Source of the DNA: Aliivibrio sifiae
Lineage (GTDB): Bacteria; Pseudomonadota; Gammaproteobacteria; Enterobacterales; Vibrionaceae
DNA length: 64,000 bases
Assembly: GCF_002954715.1 (NCBI RefSeq)
Contig: NZ_MSCP01000002.1
Coordinates: forward strand, 65,010-129,009
Direction: 5' to 3'
Shown: positions 42,494 to 51,906 of the stretch, piece after piece
Layout of the letters: each line of letters opens with the position of its first letter
Numbering within the stretch: position 1 is the stretch's first letter
Translations under genes and position numbers: made by a program
Notes under the pieces: generated by a model
Databases searched by the model: none
What the model was told of the DNA's origin: nothing
The model's input: the letters and a program-made list of their open reading frames with translations, nothing else

Positions 42494-43281
42494 AAACGAT
42501 TCTTTACTCCCCTTTATCCAACCTCTTGTTTTTGCTTATTTGTCTTATTTATTGCTATGGATTTTATCTTCTCGTTCAAAGCTCTATTTGGATCGCTTTT
42601 GTGTTGACGTTAATACTTCCTACTATTTTTTTGCCTTTGATTCAACCTGTTGATAATTCAAATGAGATTAAACGTATCTTATTACTTGAAACGGGGTTTA
42701 ATCTGTTGTGTTTTTTCGCTGTTAGTCAATGGATTAGCGTTGAGTATATTGATAAAGCGTTAGTGACCTTCTTTATTCTTCAAGCCTCTGGTTTTATGTT
42801 GGTTCAATGGAAAAAACGTGCGTATTTATCCTTGTGTCTTTCTGTATTTTTGGCATTAGCTATTGGGTTTTGGATAAGAGGGAGTGGACAAACTTTATTA
42901 CTAAACGATGGTGAACTTTTGATTTTTGGGAAGAGTGCCCCGTGGCAGTTAATGATCATTTATGGTGCTTGGTTAACTCAATTGTTATTCGTTGAATATC
43001 GCCATGTTTTACCCAAAATGACGTTAGTTATCTGCCATATTGCATCGTTCTCTATTGCTGTTAGTGCTGATGATTTTTTTCATGCTCGGATAATTACCGC
43101 AAGTCATCTTCTGTTTCTTAGCCTTTGTTTTAACTTTAAACTCAGGGAGTGGGGAGGGAAGGATTTTGTCATTGCTGAATCCTTTAGTGGTTATGTAACA
43201 GCGGCACGAGTTCAATGTGGTTTATCGATTGTTCTAGTTTGTGTTGCTGCTATCTCTTTTAGTGGACTTATCATCATGTGA
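42490..43281 (+). CDS. polytopic membrane protein of unknown function
   Basis: 263 residues with about eight hydrophobic segments (for example LLFLLICLIYCYGFYLLV, LSLCLSVFLALAIGFWI, CGLSIVLVCVAAISFSGLIIM). The GTG start at 42490 follows GGAGG and overlaps the oxidoreductase stop (GTGA), so translation is coupled. No family recognised. With its partner it may act on a lipid or other membrane substrate; this is inference from coupling alone. Confidence 0.75.
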   Translation: MKTILYSPLSNLLFLLICLIYCYGFYLLVQSSIWIAFVLTLILPTIFLPLIQPVDNSNEIKRILLLETGFNLLCFFAVSQWISVEYIDKALVTFFILQASGFMLVQWKKRAYLSLCLSVFLALAIGFWIRGSGQTLLLNDGELLIFGKSAPWQLMIIYGAWLTQLLFVEYRHVLPKMTLVICHIASFSIAVSADDFFHARIITASHLLFLSLCFNFKLREWGGKDFVIAESFSGYVTAARVQCGLSIVLVCVAAISFSGLIIM

Positions 43282-43405
43282 TCTAATGAGGTGACCGTTA
43301 TTTCTTTTATCCCCTAGAGTAGATCTTAAATCAATCTTCATTGTGATGACATTAATAGTGAAAATGAAACACGAGATACTAAAGGGGAGAAGTCGGATAT
43401 CTAGC

Positions 43406-44758
43406 TTATAAACGAGGCCTTGTATCCATTGTTTTCTGGGGTGACTGAGCTTGTAAGAAGGGTAAAAGAAGAAGTCCTATTACAGCAGCGCATGTCGAAA
43501 TAGTGACGAAGAAGCCTGTCCAGCCATAGGTTTCTAAAATGAGAGCCAATGGATAACCAGATAATGCCGCCCCCATATAAGCGAATAGACCAACAAAACC
43601 AGTCGCTGCTCCTGCGGAATCTTTGTGCGAGCATTCTGCTGCTGCCATACCAATTAACATTTGAGGTCCAAAGACAAAAAAGCCTATACAGAAAAGCCCA
43701 GCGGCTTGAAAAACAAAGTTAGTCAAAGGCATTAACCACAACGCAGACACCGATAAGAAGATCCCAATTGCAAACAAGATATTCATTGGTCCACGGTTGC
43801 CTGCAAATAACTTGTCAGAACCCCAACCCGCAACGAGCGATCCAATAAACCCACCAATTTCAAATAGGGATAATGCAGCGTTAGCATTGATTAAACTGTA
43901 GTTATGCTCTTCGGTTAAATATAAATTTCCCCAGTCATTGACCGCGGTTCTCACGATATAAACCAACACATAACTAAAAGCGAGTAACCAAATATACTTA
44001 TTACTAAATACATAGGTTTTTAATATTTCTCGATAACTTAGCCCTTGCCCATGATTTTCTTGGGCTAATTCTAAAGGATCATTTCGCCACTTTCCTACGC
44101 TAGGTAATCCCATCGTTGTTGGTTTATCGCGTAAACGCCAACACACAATTAACCCAATAATAATGCCTATGATACCGGGCCAAATAAAGCCCGCTCGCCA
44201 GCTATAGTGCAAAGTAAGATAACCAACCAAAATTGGGATAAGCGCACCACCAATATTATGTGCAGTGTTCCATGTTGCCCAACGAAACCCACGCTCTGAG
44301 CGTGAATACCAAGTGGTTAGAAGTTTGGAACATGAAGGCCATCCCCAGCCTTGAAACCATGCATTCAGCATCCAAAGAGAGATAAAGGCCATTAAAGAGC
44401 TAGAAAAACCAAAAGCGATATTAATTATCCCCGTCGCTATTAAGCCTATACCCATAAAATAGCGTGGGTTTGAGCGATCAGAAATTGTGCCGGAGATAAA
44501 CTTTGAAAGACCATAAGTGATATAGAAAAGGGTGCCAATTAAACCTATATCCCCTTTATCTAAACCTAGATCGGTGATCATTGCAGGCGCGGCATAGTTA
44601 AAGGTTTTACGGGTAAAGTAAAATCCGGCATACCCAACGTACATCCCTAGCATGATATGCAAACGCCAGTAACGATAGCTTTGGTTAACCTTTTCTTCAC
44701 TTAATAGTGCGGTGTTTGAGGTGGTTGAGCGTAAAAATCCAAACATATCTATACTCAC
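43406..44758 (-). CDS. uhpC: UhpC, membrane sensor for external hexose phosphate
   Basis: 450 residues, close to E. coli UhpC along its length: YRYWRLHIMLGMYVGYAGFYFTRK, GLIGTLFYITYGLSKFISG, SDRSNPRYFMGIGLIATGIINI, WNTAHNIGGALIPI, VFGPQMLIGMAAAECSHK. It is an MFS protein that senses external glucose-6-P and activates UhpB. It overlaps uhpB by 4 bp (ATGA) and is last in the uhpABC operon. Confidence 0.95.
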   Translation of the reverse strand: MSIDMFGFLRSTTSNTALLSEEKVNQSYRYWRLHIMLGMYVGYAGFYFTRKTFNYAAPAMITDLGLDKGDIGLIGTLFYITYGLSKFISGTISDRSNPRYFMGIGLIATGIINIAFGFSSSLMAFISLWMLNAWFQGWGWPSCSKLLTTWYSRSERGFRWATWNTAHNIGGALIPILVGYLTLHYSWRAGFIWPGIIGIIIGLIVCWRLRDKPTTMGLPSVGKWRNDPLELAQENHGQGLSYREILKTYVFSNKYIWLLAFSYVLVYIVRTAVNDWGNLYLTEEHNYSLINANAALSLFEIGGFIGSLVAGWGSDKLFAGNRGPMNILFAIGIFLSVSALWLMPLTNFVFQAAGLFCIGFFVFGPQMLIGMAAAECSHKDSAGAATGFVGLFAYMGAALSGYPLALILETYGWTGFFVTISTCAAVIGLLLLPFLQAQSPQKTMDTRPRL

Positions 44759-46251
44759 ACTTTAGGTAACGCAATGCTGATTTTAGTACCAGAAAGCGGG
44801 GTGTTTGAGTTAATTAACATCTTTCCTCCAAGAGCTTGAACACGTTCTTGCATACCGCGAACGCCCATTCCTTTCATTAAATCTTGCACTTTAAAACCAA
44901 TGCCGTTATCAGAAATTAAAAGCGTCACTTGGTTATCAAGCATAAGCGTAATATGGATCTCACTGGCCTCTGCATATTTATAAGCGTTGTTTAATGACTC
45001 TTGGCATAAACGAAAAATGGTGACTTTGAGCGTATCACTTAAACACATGTAATCACCTTGCCAATTTAAGTTTATATCAACGCCATGATCAGAAAATTCC
45101 ATTTCTCGGATAAGTTGTTCTACAGACTCTTTGAGATCGAGATCATCCAACATCTTTGGTCTTAGTTTCGTTAATAATCGTTTAGTGGTGTCATATACAT
45201 TTAAGGAAAGTGTTTCTATCGTATCAGCACAACGAACACTCATCTCGGCGGCATCAATACGTTTTATGATGTTTGCCTGAGTTCGTATTGCGGTAATATT
45301 CTGACCAATTTCATCATGTAATTCACGAGCAATATCACGACGTACTGATTCTTCAGCGGTAATTAATTGGCGAGAGAGGTTTTGATTGCGTGAAAGCTCA
45401 CTGCGTAGTTTATGGTTTAAATCTTTTTGTTTCTGCACCGCTAAACCAAGCAATATGCCTGTAATGGTTTGTGCAGAAAGAGATAATAGTAAGTCGGTAA
45501 TTTCTAATTTAGATACGCCACTATGGGCTGCGATTAATGCGACGCTATTAAAGAGTGTGGCTAATAATGCACCTTGCCAACCGTAACGAACAGCAAGCAA
45601 TATAATAGGGATCGCCATACAAAAAGGAGCAAAGCGTCTTAACTCTTCAGGCAAGCTCGTCTGTATAACAATACTGGCAATAAATAACAGGCTATACAGC
45701 GCAATATGCCGAATTTTAAATTCAACAACGGTATTTATTAAGTAAGAACTTAGTGGCGCCCATTTGTTTTGGAAGAGGTAATTCCAGACTAAATAACACA
45801 TAGGGACTAACATAAGACCACCAGTGATACTGACTAACCACACCATATAAATCGAAGAGACATGGAAACCAACGGCAGAAAGATTAATAAAAGCCATGAT
45901 AATGATAACGCTTGTCATGACTAATAGATGGCGATTTTGATCACCGTAGTAATAGCGTTTGGCCAATAAGGTTACAGGGATACTTAATGCACTGGCAATG
46001 AGGACGGTTAACCACTGAGGCTCATTAAGTAAAAGAGCGAGAGCAATTGTCAGGCCCCACTCTGCAATGTAAATGGCAGGCCAGTATCTTGTTCGTGTGT
46101 GCAGTGTCATCCCTAATCGTAAAGAAAAAGGAAACAACAAAATAGCCAGTTCAGGATCGTTAATGAAATAGTAGGCAATGACCCACAAGCAAAACCATGA
46201 ACAACCAGCCATAAAGATGCCACAAACAGAAGTGGCTAAATAAGTTCGCAT
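44755..46251 (-). CDS. uhpB: UhpB, sensor histidine kinase
   Basis: 498 residues. The N-terminal half is a MASE1-type membrane domain with about eight segments (to about residue 270). The HisKA_3 box ESVRRDIARELHDEIGQNITAIRTQA carries the phosphoacceptor His. The HATPase domain shows LCQESLNNAYKYAEA and LLISDNGIGF, MGMRGMQERV-like VRGMQERVQALGG. It phosphorylates UhpA when UhpC binds hexose phosphate. It overlaps uhpA by 1 bp (TAATG) and uhpC by 4 bp. Confidence 0.95.
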   Translation of the reverse strand: MRTYLATSVCGIFMAGCSWFCLWVIAYYFINDPELAILLFPFSLRLGMTLHTRTRYWPAIYIAEWGLTIALALLLNEPQWLTVLIASALSIPVTLLAKRYYYGDQNRHLLVMTSVIIIMAFINLSAVGFHVSSIYMVWLVSITGGLMLVPMCYLVWNYLFQNKWAPLSSYLINTVVEFKIRHIALYSLLFIASIVIQTSLPEELRRFAPFCMAIPIILLAVRYGWQGALLATLFNSVALIAAHSGVSKLEITDLLLSLSAQTITGILLGLAVQKQKDLNHKLRSELSRNQNLSRQLITAEESVRRDIARELHDEIGQNITAIRTQANIIKRIDAAEMSVRCADTIETLSLNVYDTTKRLLTKLRPKMLDDLDLKESVEQLIREMEFSDHGVDINLNWQGDYMCLSDTLKVTIFRLCQESLNNAYKYAEASEIHITLMLDNQVTLLISDNGIGFKVQDLMKGMGVRGMQERVQALGGKMLINSNTPLSGTKISIALPKV

Positions 46252-46859
46252 TAGTAAGCGTCTTGAGAGAACAGTTTGGCTAACTCAACGTTGTTTTTAA
46301 CGCTCAGTTTATCCATTGCATTCGCACGGTGCACATGGACGGTTTTATGGCTTAGTCCCAATTCTGTTGCGATAGACCTAACATCTAATCCATTAGCAAG
46401 TAATTGACATACTTCGTTTTCTCGACGAGTTAACTGGCTGAGTGATGTGTTTCTTTTGACTGGTGTTGCGAGTTTTATTGCAATGTCAGGAGTAAGATAA
46501 CATCCCCCGTTTGCTCCTGTTCGAACGGCTTGGATTAGCTCATCAGGGCTGCAACGTTTACTTAAATAGCCTTTTGCTCCCAGTTCTAAAGACTTTTCAA
46601 CCATAGCGGGAGAGTCATGCACACTAAGCATAATACTGGCGATGCCAGAGGGAATATCTTCGAGCAGGCTTAAACCACTTTCATCCTGCATTGAAATATC
46701 TAAGATAACGACATCTGGATGACAACTCGGAAGTCCACGGCGAGCCTCTGCTGCAGAGCTGAATTCACCAACCACAGAGATATCAGATTCTAGACTGAGT
46801 AATTGGGCGAAACCAGAACGGACAATGACGTGGTCATCAACAAGTGCAACATTAATCAT
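46251..46859 (-). CDS. uhpA: UhpA, response regulator
   Basis: 202 residues: receiver domain ([18 protein letters not shown], phospho-Asp in [14 protein letters not shown], Lys in [10 protein letters not shown]) and LuxR-type helix-turn-helix ([43 protein letters not shown]). It activates uhpT in E. coli. Here the likely binding sites are the paired TCTTAGAA repeats before uhpT and manA. It is the first gene of uhpABC. Confidence 0.95.
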   Translation of the reverse strand: MINVALVDDHVIVRSGFAQLLSLESDISVVGEFSSAAEARRGLPSCHPDVVILDISMQDESGLSLLEDIPSGIASIMLSVHDSPAMVEKSLELGAKGYLSKRCSPDELIQAVRTGANGGCYLTPDIAIKLATPVKRNTSLSQLTRRENEVCQLLANGLDVRSIATELGLSHKTVHVHRANAMDKLSVKNNVELAKLFSQDAY

Positions 46860-46976
46860 GATATTAACCAGAGTATAGAGTGAGAAACGGAATAAACTCC
46901 AGCGATAGGAGTGATAAGAGAATCAATATTAAGACGGAATAATGATACTTAATTGATAGGATGATTTGTATGATCT

Positions 46977-47004
46977 CGCGCGCTTTACGTGAGTTAAGCG
47001 CGCG
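46977..47004 (-). terminator. GC-rich hairpin downstream of uhpT
   Basis: CGCGCGCTT pairs perfectly with AAGCGCGCG across 10 nt, 9 bp after the uhpT stop. The T run on the minus side is weak, so it may act as an mRNA 3' stabiliser with partial read-through. Confidence 0.6.
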
Positions 47005-47012
47005 AAAATTGA

Positions 47013-48407
47013 TTACGCTTGTTGTGCAGCTAAGTGCAGTTTTTTAGCGTGACGGATCTTTTTCTCTTCAGCGATAGCGACAAAAAGAAGTAAGAAAATA
47101 CAAATTGCAGCGGAGGTATCTAATGCGGCGAATGTGCCTTTCCAACCTGTTAGACCAAAGATAGGGGTACCATCGGCAATCATACCAAGGCCTAGTTTTG
47201 CAAAGCTGTCACCAATTAAGTAAGCGAAGGTGCCTTTAACACCATCAGCAACACTGATCGCTTTTTTAGGAACAAAACCAACAGCAGCAACACCAATCAA
47301 TAATTGAGGACCAAACACTAAGAAACCAAGAATAAAGAGTGAACCAAGGTACATGAATTCGCTCGTCGCATTTTGATAGAACTCAAGAGATACAATGATC
47401 AAACCAAGAGAGACGCAAGCCACTAAAGCACGACGGCCATTAGCGAGGTCGGATAAATAGCCCCACATTAGCGTACCAACAAGTGCTCCAACCTCAAACA
47501 AAGTGAAGCCTGTGATAGCCGTTTCTTTTGATAGGCCAAGCTCTTGGTATGCGTACACGGTTGACCATTGATCGATACCGATACGAACAATGTATAAGAA
47601 AATGTTAGCGAAGCAGAGTAGCCAGATCACTTTATTTTTAAGTACGTACTCAACAAAGATCTCTTTTTTGGTCATTTGACTTTCTTCAGCAGCGGTATCT
47701 TCTTCACTGATTTCTTCATCAAAAAGTTCTTCTACCGTACCTAGGCCGTAAGCTTCTGGAGAGTCATTACCAAAACGCATTCCAATAAAACCAACGATGA
47801 TCGCGATAATAGAAGGGAAAACGAACATACCAATAACGTTGCCGTTAAAAAAGTAGTTAGCACCAAATAGAGCGACACCAGCAGCACCAGCACCACCGAC
47901 ATTATGAGACATGTTCCATAGACCTAAATATGAACCGCGTTTATTACGTGGTGTCCATTTAGTGATGGTGGAATAACTTGATGGCCCACCTGTACTCTGG
48001 AAGAAACCGCTCAAAGCGTAAAAGGCAACCATCATGAATAAACTGGCACTGCCGCCGCCCATGCTGAAACTGAATCCTAGCATCGCTAAACCAGAAAGAA
48101 TAAGCATGAAAGGTAAGAATTGTTTGGTGTTTTTACCATCGGCATAATAGGAAACAACCGTTTTACCAATGCCGTAAGTAATTGAAAATCCAAGGCCAAT
48201 CAAGCCAAGTTCTGTCATCGATAATCCGTAAGTTGAAATCATGTCGTTTTGTGCGACATTGAAGTTCTTACGAATTAAATACATGGTTAGATAACCAATA
48301 AACACGACTAAGTAAGATTGTAGGAAAGGTTTAAACCACATCTTTCTTCTGACTTCTACCGGAAGATCTAGTGTCGGTTTTCTAACCTGCTCTAGGAACT
48401 TTAACAT
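47013..48407 (-). CDS. uhpT: UhpT-type hexose-6-phosphate:phosphate antiporter
   Basis: 464 residues, matching E. coli UhpT length. Seen are [99 protein letters not shown] and [15 protein letters not shown]. It imports glucose-6-P, fructose-6-P and mannose-6-P in exchange for phosphate. ATG 48407 is preferred over an in-frame ATG at 48515, which lies in the promoter module. Confidence 0.95.
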   Translation of the reverse strand: MLKFLEQVRKPTLDLPVEVRRKMWFKPFLQSYLVVFIGYLTMYLIRKNFNVAQNDMISTYGLSMTELGLIGLGFSITYGIGKTVVSYYADGKNTKQFLPFMLILSGLAMLGFSFSMGGGSASLFMMVAFYALSGFFQSTGGPSSYSTITKWTPRNKRGSYLGLWNMSHNVGGAGAAGVALFGANYFFNGNVIGMFVFPSIIAIIVGFIGMRFGNDSPEAYGLGTVEELFDEEISEEDTAAEESQMTKKEIFVEYVLKNKVIWLLCFANIFLYIVRIGIDQWSTVYAYQELGLSKETAITGFTLFEVGALVGTLMWGYLSDLANGRRALVACVSLGLIIVSLEFYQNATSEFMYLGSLFILGFLVFGPQLLIGVAAVGFVPKKAISVADGVKGTFAYLIGDSFAKLGLGMIADGTPIFGLTGWKGTFAALDTSAAICIFLLLFVAIAEEKKIRHAKKLHLAAQQA

Positions 48408-48524
48408 TGTGAACTCTCTTATAATGTATGAGGGTATGCATAAGAAGTTAATCCTTATGCGCTCTTTATATATTGGATTGGGTGAAATAGTAGAGAGTGG
48501 AGAGAAGGGCTGCATGAGAGAGGG

Positions 48525-48591
48525 TCTTAGAATGACTAGGAAAAATTCTTAGAAATGAACGGAGCGTATAGAAAGCGTGAAAAGAGTCACA
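48525..48591 (-). promoter_or_regulatory. CRP-like site plus UhpA-type direct repeats upstream of uhpT
   Basis: TCTTAGAA repeats at 48525-48532 and 48547-48554 (22 bp apart). A CRP-like CGTGA-N6-TCACA site lies at 48576-48591. The candidate -10 (TACTAT, minus strand) is at 48487-48492. The order and internal spacings equal those of the manA module at 40080-40146. Confidence 0.78.
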
Positions 48592-48757
48592 TTGTTGGGC
48601 TTTAAAAGAGAGTGAAGCGATTGCTGTGACTTTGCTGGCTAGTTATTAGATGGGAAAGATTACATTTTTAGCGTGAACAGCATCAAATTCAATAATTCAA
48701 AGAACAGCTATCGTTTTTTACGAAGGCATTTTAAAATATTGAATTTGATGATGTGAT

Positions 48758-48910
48758 TCAGGAGCAATAGAGATAAATAATCATACAGATTGATGCTATA
48801 AAAGTGATACTTTCGATGAGCCATTCTTTGTCATCCCAGCCGAGCATTCTAATTTCTGATGGGGTGAAGGTGATTTCTAAGTCTTCAAAATCTTCATTTA
48901 AATCGCACAT
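48758..48910 (-). CDS. 50-residue single-pass membrane protein
   Basis: ATG 48910 follows AGGA at 8 nt. The acidic N-terminus (MCDLNEDFEDLEITFTPSEI) is followed by RMLGWDDKEWLIES and a C-terminal membrane helix (ITFIASICMIIYLYC), so the topology is probably N-in with a short tail. No family recognised. It lies alone between uhpT's promoter and the SnoaL gene. The good ribosome site and bipartite design support a real small gene. Confidence 0.6.
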   Translation of the reverse strand: MCDLNEDFEDLEITFTPSEIRMLGWDDKEWLIESITFIASICMIIYLYCS

Positions 48911-49106
48911 AACACGTCCTCTCAAATAGTCAGTAAAGAGAGGTTATTTGTTTTATTTGTTTAATTAAATTTAATAATTTAAAACTAGAGTTTAGTTTTG
49001 ATTAACTTAGTGGTGATGTTATGGATAAGTTTTAGCCCTAAAAAGGATGAAAAAGAGACTCTTTCATCCTTTAAAGTGTAGGCTATTTATTTGCTAGGTA
49101 TCTTAG

Positions 49107-49970
49107 TTAAAACCCAAATTTACCGTTAGTGTTTTTCCATTCTTTTTCTTCAGAAATTGCTTCAACCGTGTCCCAATGTTCTACGATCTTACCGTTATCT
49201 AGGCGAAATAAGTCATAAAAAGCCACGTGCTTGTTCATGAATATCCCTTCACTGATAGAAAGTACGAAATTACCTTCTCCGAATACTTTATGATTAGTTG
49301 TATATGACATTGGCATATTTGCTTTTGTCAATTCACCTAACGCGATGCCTAAACCACTCAATCCATCTGCAATATTAGGGTTATGCTGTAAGTAAGCATC
49401 GTCTTCGTTATCAATAAATTGATTAATTTTCGCCATGTCGCCATTCATTAAAATGGTGTTTACGAAATCAGCCACAATCGCTTTGTTTTCTTCTGTTTTA
49501 TCTAAATCCGTTATGGTAGTTGTGCCATCTAATTGCGTGCGACCACTTGAGTTTTTAGGGGCAATTTCTTGTAAGTTGTCCCAATGCTCGACGATTTTCC
49601 CCTCTTCAAAGCGGAACACATCAAAGCCCACTTTGGGTCCAAAGAAATTGTATTCAGTTTGAGTTATTACGTAATCTCCATCTTGCAGAGCACGAATCAC
49701 ATTGGCTTTGGCGCTCCCTTTTGGTAATTGCTGTAATACTTCCCCAAAGCCTGCTAAGCCATCTCCAACTGCAAGGTTATGCTGAATGTATTTGTTTGAA
49801 TTAATGTAATTAATAGCCTCTGGATTACCCGTTTCAATACTTGAAATTACCGCTACCGCTTTGTCTTTATTGGTTGGTTGCTTTGGTGTCTCTGTGTTTG
49901 CAGCTGCGGTTAGGCTTAGAATGCTTGTTGCTAATACAGTGTGTTTGATTTTAGTTGTCATGTTTTTCAT
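49107..49970 (-). CDS. secreted tandem SnoaL-like (NTF2-fold) protein
   Basis: 287 residues (or from ATG 49961). Signal-like start (VLATSILSLTAAA). Two SnoaL/NTF2 domains repeat: AINYINSNKYIQHNLAVGDGLAGFGEVL...VFRFEEGKIVEHWDNLQ and INQFIDNEDDAYLQHNPNIADGLSGLG...LFRLDNGKIVEHWDTVE. The family includes polyketide cyclases and many proteins of unknown role. It lies 102 bp downstream of an AraC gene on the same strand, a likely regulator. Confidence 0.85.
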   Translation of the reverse strand: MKNMTTKIKHTVLATSILSLTAAANTETPKQPTNKDKAVAVISSIETGNPEAINYINSNKYIQHNLAVGDGLAGFGEVLQQLPKGSAKANVIRALQDGDYVITQTEYNFFGPKVGFDVFRFEEGKIVEHWDNLQEIAPKNSSGRTQLDGTTTITDLDKTEENKAIVADFVNTILMNGDMAKINQFIDNEDDAYLQHNPNIADGLSGLGIALGELTKANMPMSYTTNHKVFGEGNFVLSISEGIFMNKHVAFYDLFRLDNGKIVEHWDTVEAISEEKEWKNTNGKFGF

Positions 49971-50072
49971 TTTGTTGTCCTCTGTTGGCTTGAGAACAAT
50001 AATAGAGACATTCCAACGAGCTGTGCAGAGTGGATATGGGCTTAAAAATGGTGAATATCGAACCCGATAAAC

Positions 50073-50951
50073 TTACAACTTAGGTGTGGTGTATTTCTTT
50101 TGAAATTGATTAGGGGTAAGGGAAGTCTGCTTTTTAAAGTACTTTACAAAATTGCTGGCGTCCTCAAAGCCAAAATCATAGGCGATTTGTTGAGAAGGGG
50201 CGTTAGTTACTATTAAACGTCGTTTCATTTCAATCAGAGTAAAGGCATCTATCATCTGTTTTGCGGTTAACCCAGTGGCGACTTTGCACACTTGGTTTAA
50301 CGTTTTATACGTGGTGTTAATTTGGTTTGCGTACCAATTGGCATCACGGATGTGCCCAAAGTGTTTTTGCATTAGGGTAAAGAAGCGAGCGAGTTTGAGG
50401 CTTTGTTCTGTCGATAATTTATCGTGACGCATTTCAGGGCGTAAGCGGTGCAGCAACAGCGCCAATGCAGAGAATAAATACATAATAAGCAAGGGGTCTG
50501 AATTGTCTAATTTGATCTCGGTGGTTATCTCATTAATCAACGTTTGGCTGCGCTTATTGTTTACTGCGTCTAGACAAAGCAATGGAGTGTGTTGTTGGTT
50601 AAGGTGCGTTGGGGTGTAATTTGGCAAACGCATATTGGTATGGACGTTATCAAGAAAGGCTTGGGTAAATAGCAACACTTTGCCTTTTGGTTTTGATGAC
50701 AAATCAAACGCATGAACTTGCTCACGCTGCACAAATATCATCGAACCGGCACGGAAAGGGTATTCTTGAAAATCCACCATGTGAGTACCTTCACCTTCCT
50801 CAATATAAAGGAACATGAAAAAAGACACGCGGTGCGGAGCTTCCGGATCATGAGACAGGGAGGTTCTTTCATACAAAGAAGACAGTTCGATGATCTCTAA
50901 TTCAGCATTATTGCTTTTGTCGTGATTAAAACCAACATTAGGGATATTCAT
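50073..50951 (-). CDS. AraC-family transcriptional regulator
   Basis: 292 residues: cupin-like N-terminus (VSFFMFLYIEEGEGTHMVDFQEYPFRAGSMIFVQREQVHAF) and C-terminal HTH pair (DANWYANQINTTYKTLNQVCKVATG; APSQQIAYDFGFEDASNFVKYFKKQTSLTPNQFQ). The target is probably the SnoaL gene downstream. It ends 15 bp upstream-side from mngR's stop; the two are same-strand neighbours and may be co-transcribed from the mngR promoter. Confidence 0.88.
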   Translation of the reverse strand: MNIPNVGFNHDKSNNAELEIIELSSLYERTSLSHDPEAPHRVSFFMFLYIEEGEGTHMVDFQEYPFRAGSMIFVQREQVHAFDLSSKPKGKVLLFTQAFLDNVHTNMRLPNYTPTHLNQQHTPLLCLDAVNNKRSQTLINEITTEIKLDNSDPLLIMYLFSALALLLHRLRPEMRHDKLSTEQSLKLARFFTLMQKHFGHIRDANWYANQINTTYKTLNQVCKVATGLTAKQMIDAFTLIEMKRRLIVTNAPSQQIAYDFGFEDASNFVKYFKKQTSLTPNQFQKKYTTPKL

Positions 50952-50966
50952 AACTGTCCTTTTTTA

Positions 50967-51680
50967 TTAGTGACGTTTTGCAACCAAGGTAAATTTATAA
51001 TCTCTTGGTGAGATAAAGTTACGGCTGTATTCAAAGACGATGTCACCCTTTAAATAGCCTCGACTGCGTTTTTCAATAATAGGCACGCCTTCTTCTGTAT
51101 TCAGATAATCGGCAATGTCTTTGGTTGGCAGAATTGGCACTAGTTCTTGCTCGCTGCGATCAATTGTTAACCCTTTGGTATTCTCAATAAAATCGTATTT
51201 AGACTGTTGCATGACTTGATAAGACAGATCCGGGAAGAGAGCAACTGGTAACCACGTTTCTTCGACAGCAATCGGGTTGTTATCAATATAACGCACACGT
51301 TTTACGTAAAACATGTGTTCGTTCTCTGCAATATCTAAATGCTCTGCCATTACGAGTGATGCTTTTTGAATCTCAAACGCCAATACATCGCTGTGAGTTG
51401 CTACATCTAAATGTGCCCACTTCTCTTGAAAGTTCGATTGTTGGTAAATATCGTAATTTACTTTGTTCTCTTTTACGTAAGTACCACTGCCTTGCACACT
51501 TTCGAGTTCATCATTTTCTATTAATAGTTTTAATGCTTGACGGATAGTCACTCGGCTAACAGAAAATAGTTCTCGTAATTGCGCTTCACTTGGAAGTGCT
51601 TCACCGACTTTATATTCACCTTGGCTTATCTTCTCTCGGATAGCATCAGCAATTTGACGATACATTGGGAGTCTTGCCAT
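50967..51680 (-). CDS. mngR: MngR-type GntR/HutC regulator
   Basis: 237 residues. The GntR helix-turn-helix (ADAIREKISQGEYKVGEALPSEAQLRELFSVSRVTIRQALKLLIENDELESVQGSGTYV, positions 10-70) is followed by a UTRA ligand domain (FYVKRVRYIDNNPIAVEETWLPVALFPDL, EYSRNFISPRDYKF). It is divergent from mngA-mngB, as in E. coli, where MngR represses them until mannosylglycerate is present. The shared region holds the paired palindrome arms at 51786-51854. Confidence 0.9.
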   Translation of the reverse strand: MARLPMYRQIADAIREKISQGEYKVGEALPSEAQLRELFSVSRVTIRQALKLLIENDELESVQGSGTYVKENKVNYDIYQQSNFQEKWAHLDVATHSDVLAFEIQKASLVMAEHLDIAENEHMFYVKRVRYIDNNPIAVEETWLPVALFPDLSYQVMQQSKYDFIENTKGLTIDRSEQELVPILPTKDIADYLNTEEGVPIIEKRSRGYLKGDIVFEYSRNFISPRDYKFTLVAKRH

Positions 51681-51785
51681 TAAAACCTCGTAATTTTACT
51701 GTAAAAATTGTCTACACTAACTTGTATCATACGAATAAAAGGTAATAAGACAAGAATTAATGCCATTTGTATTTGATTTATAGGT

Positions 51786-51854
51786 AATACCTTTTTAATA
51801 CAAATTGTGATGGTTGTGATAATTGTCACAGATAAGTTGTATTAAAAAGGTATT
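51786..51854. promoter_or_regulatory. mngR/mngA operator with embedded CRP site
   Basis: AATACCTTTTTAATACAA (51786-51803) and its exact complement TTGTATTAAAAAGGTATT (51837-51854) form 18-nt perfect arms. Between them lies TGTGA-TAATTG-TCACA (51815-51830), a consensus CRP site. The design suggests two MngR sites flanking CRP. Family-based inference. Confidence 0.8.
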
Positions 51855-51906
51855 ATTGTTTCCGTTACAAAATACAAACACTCATTCGTGACATGGGACA
51901 AAGGTT

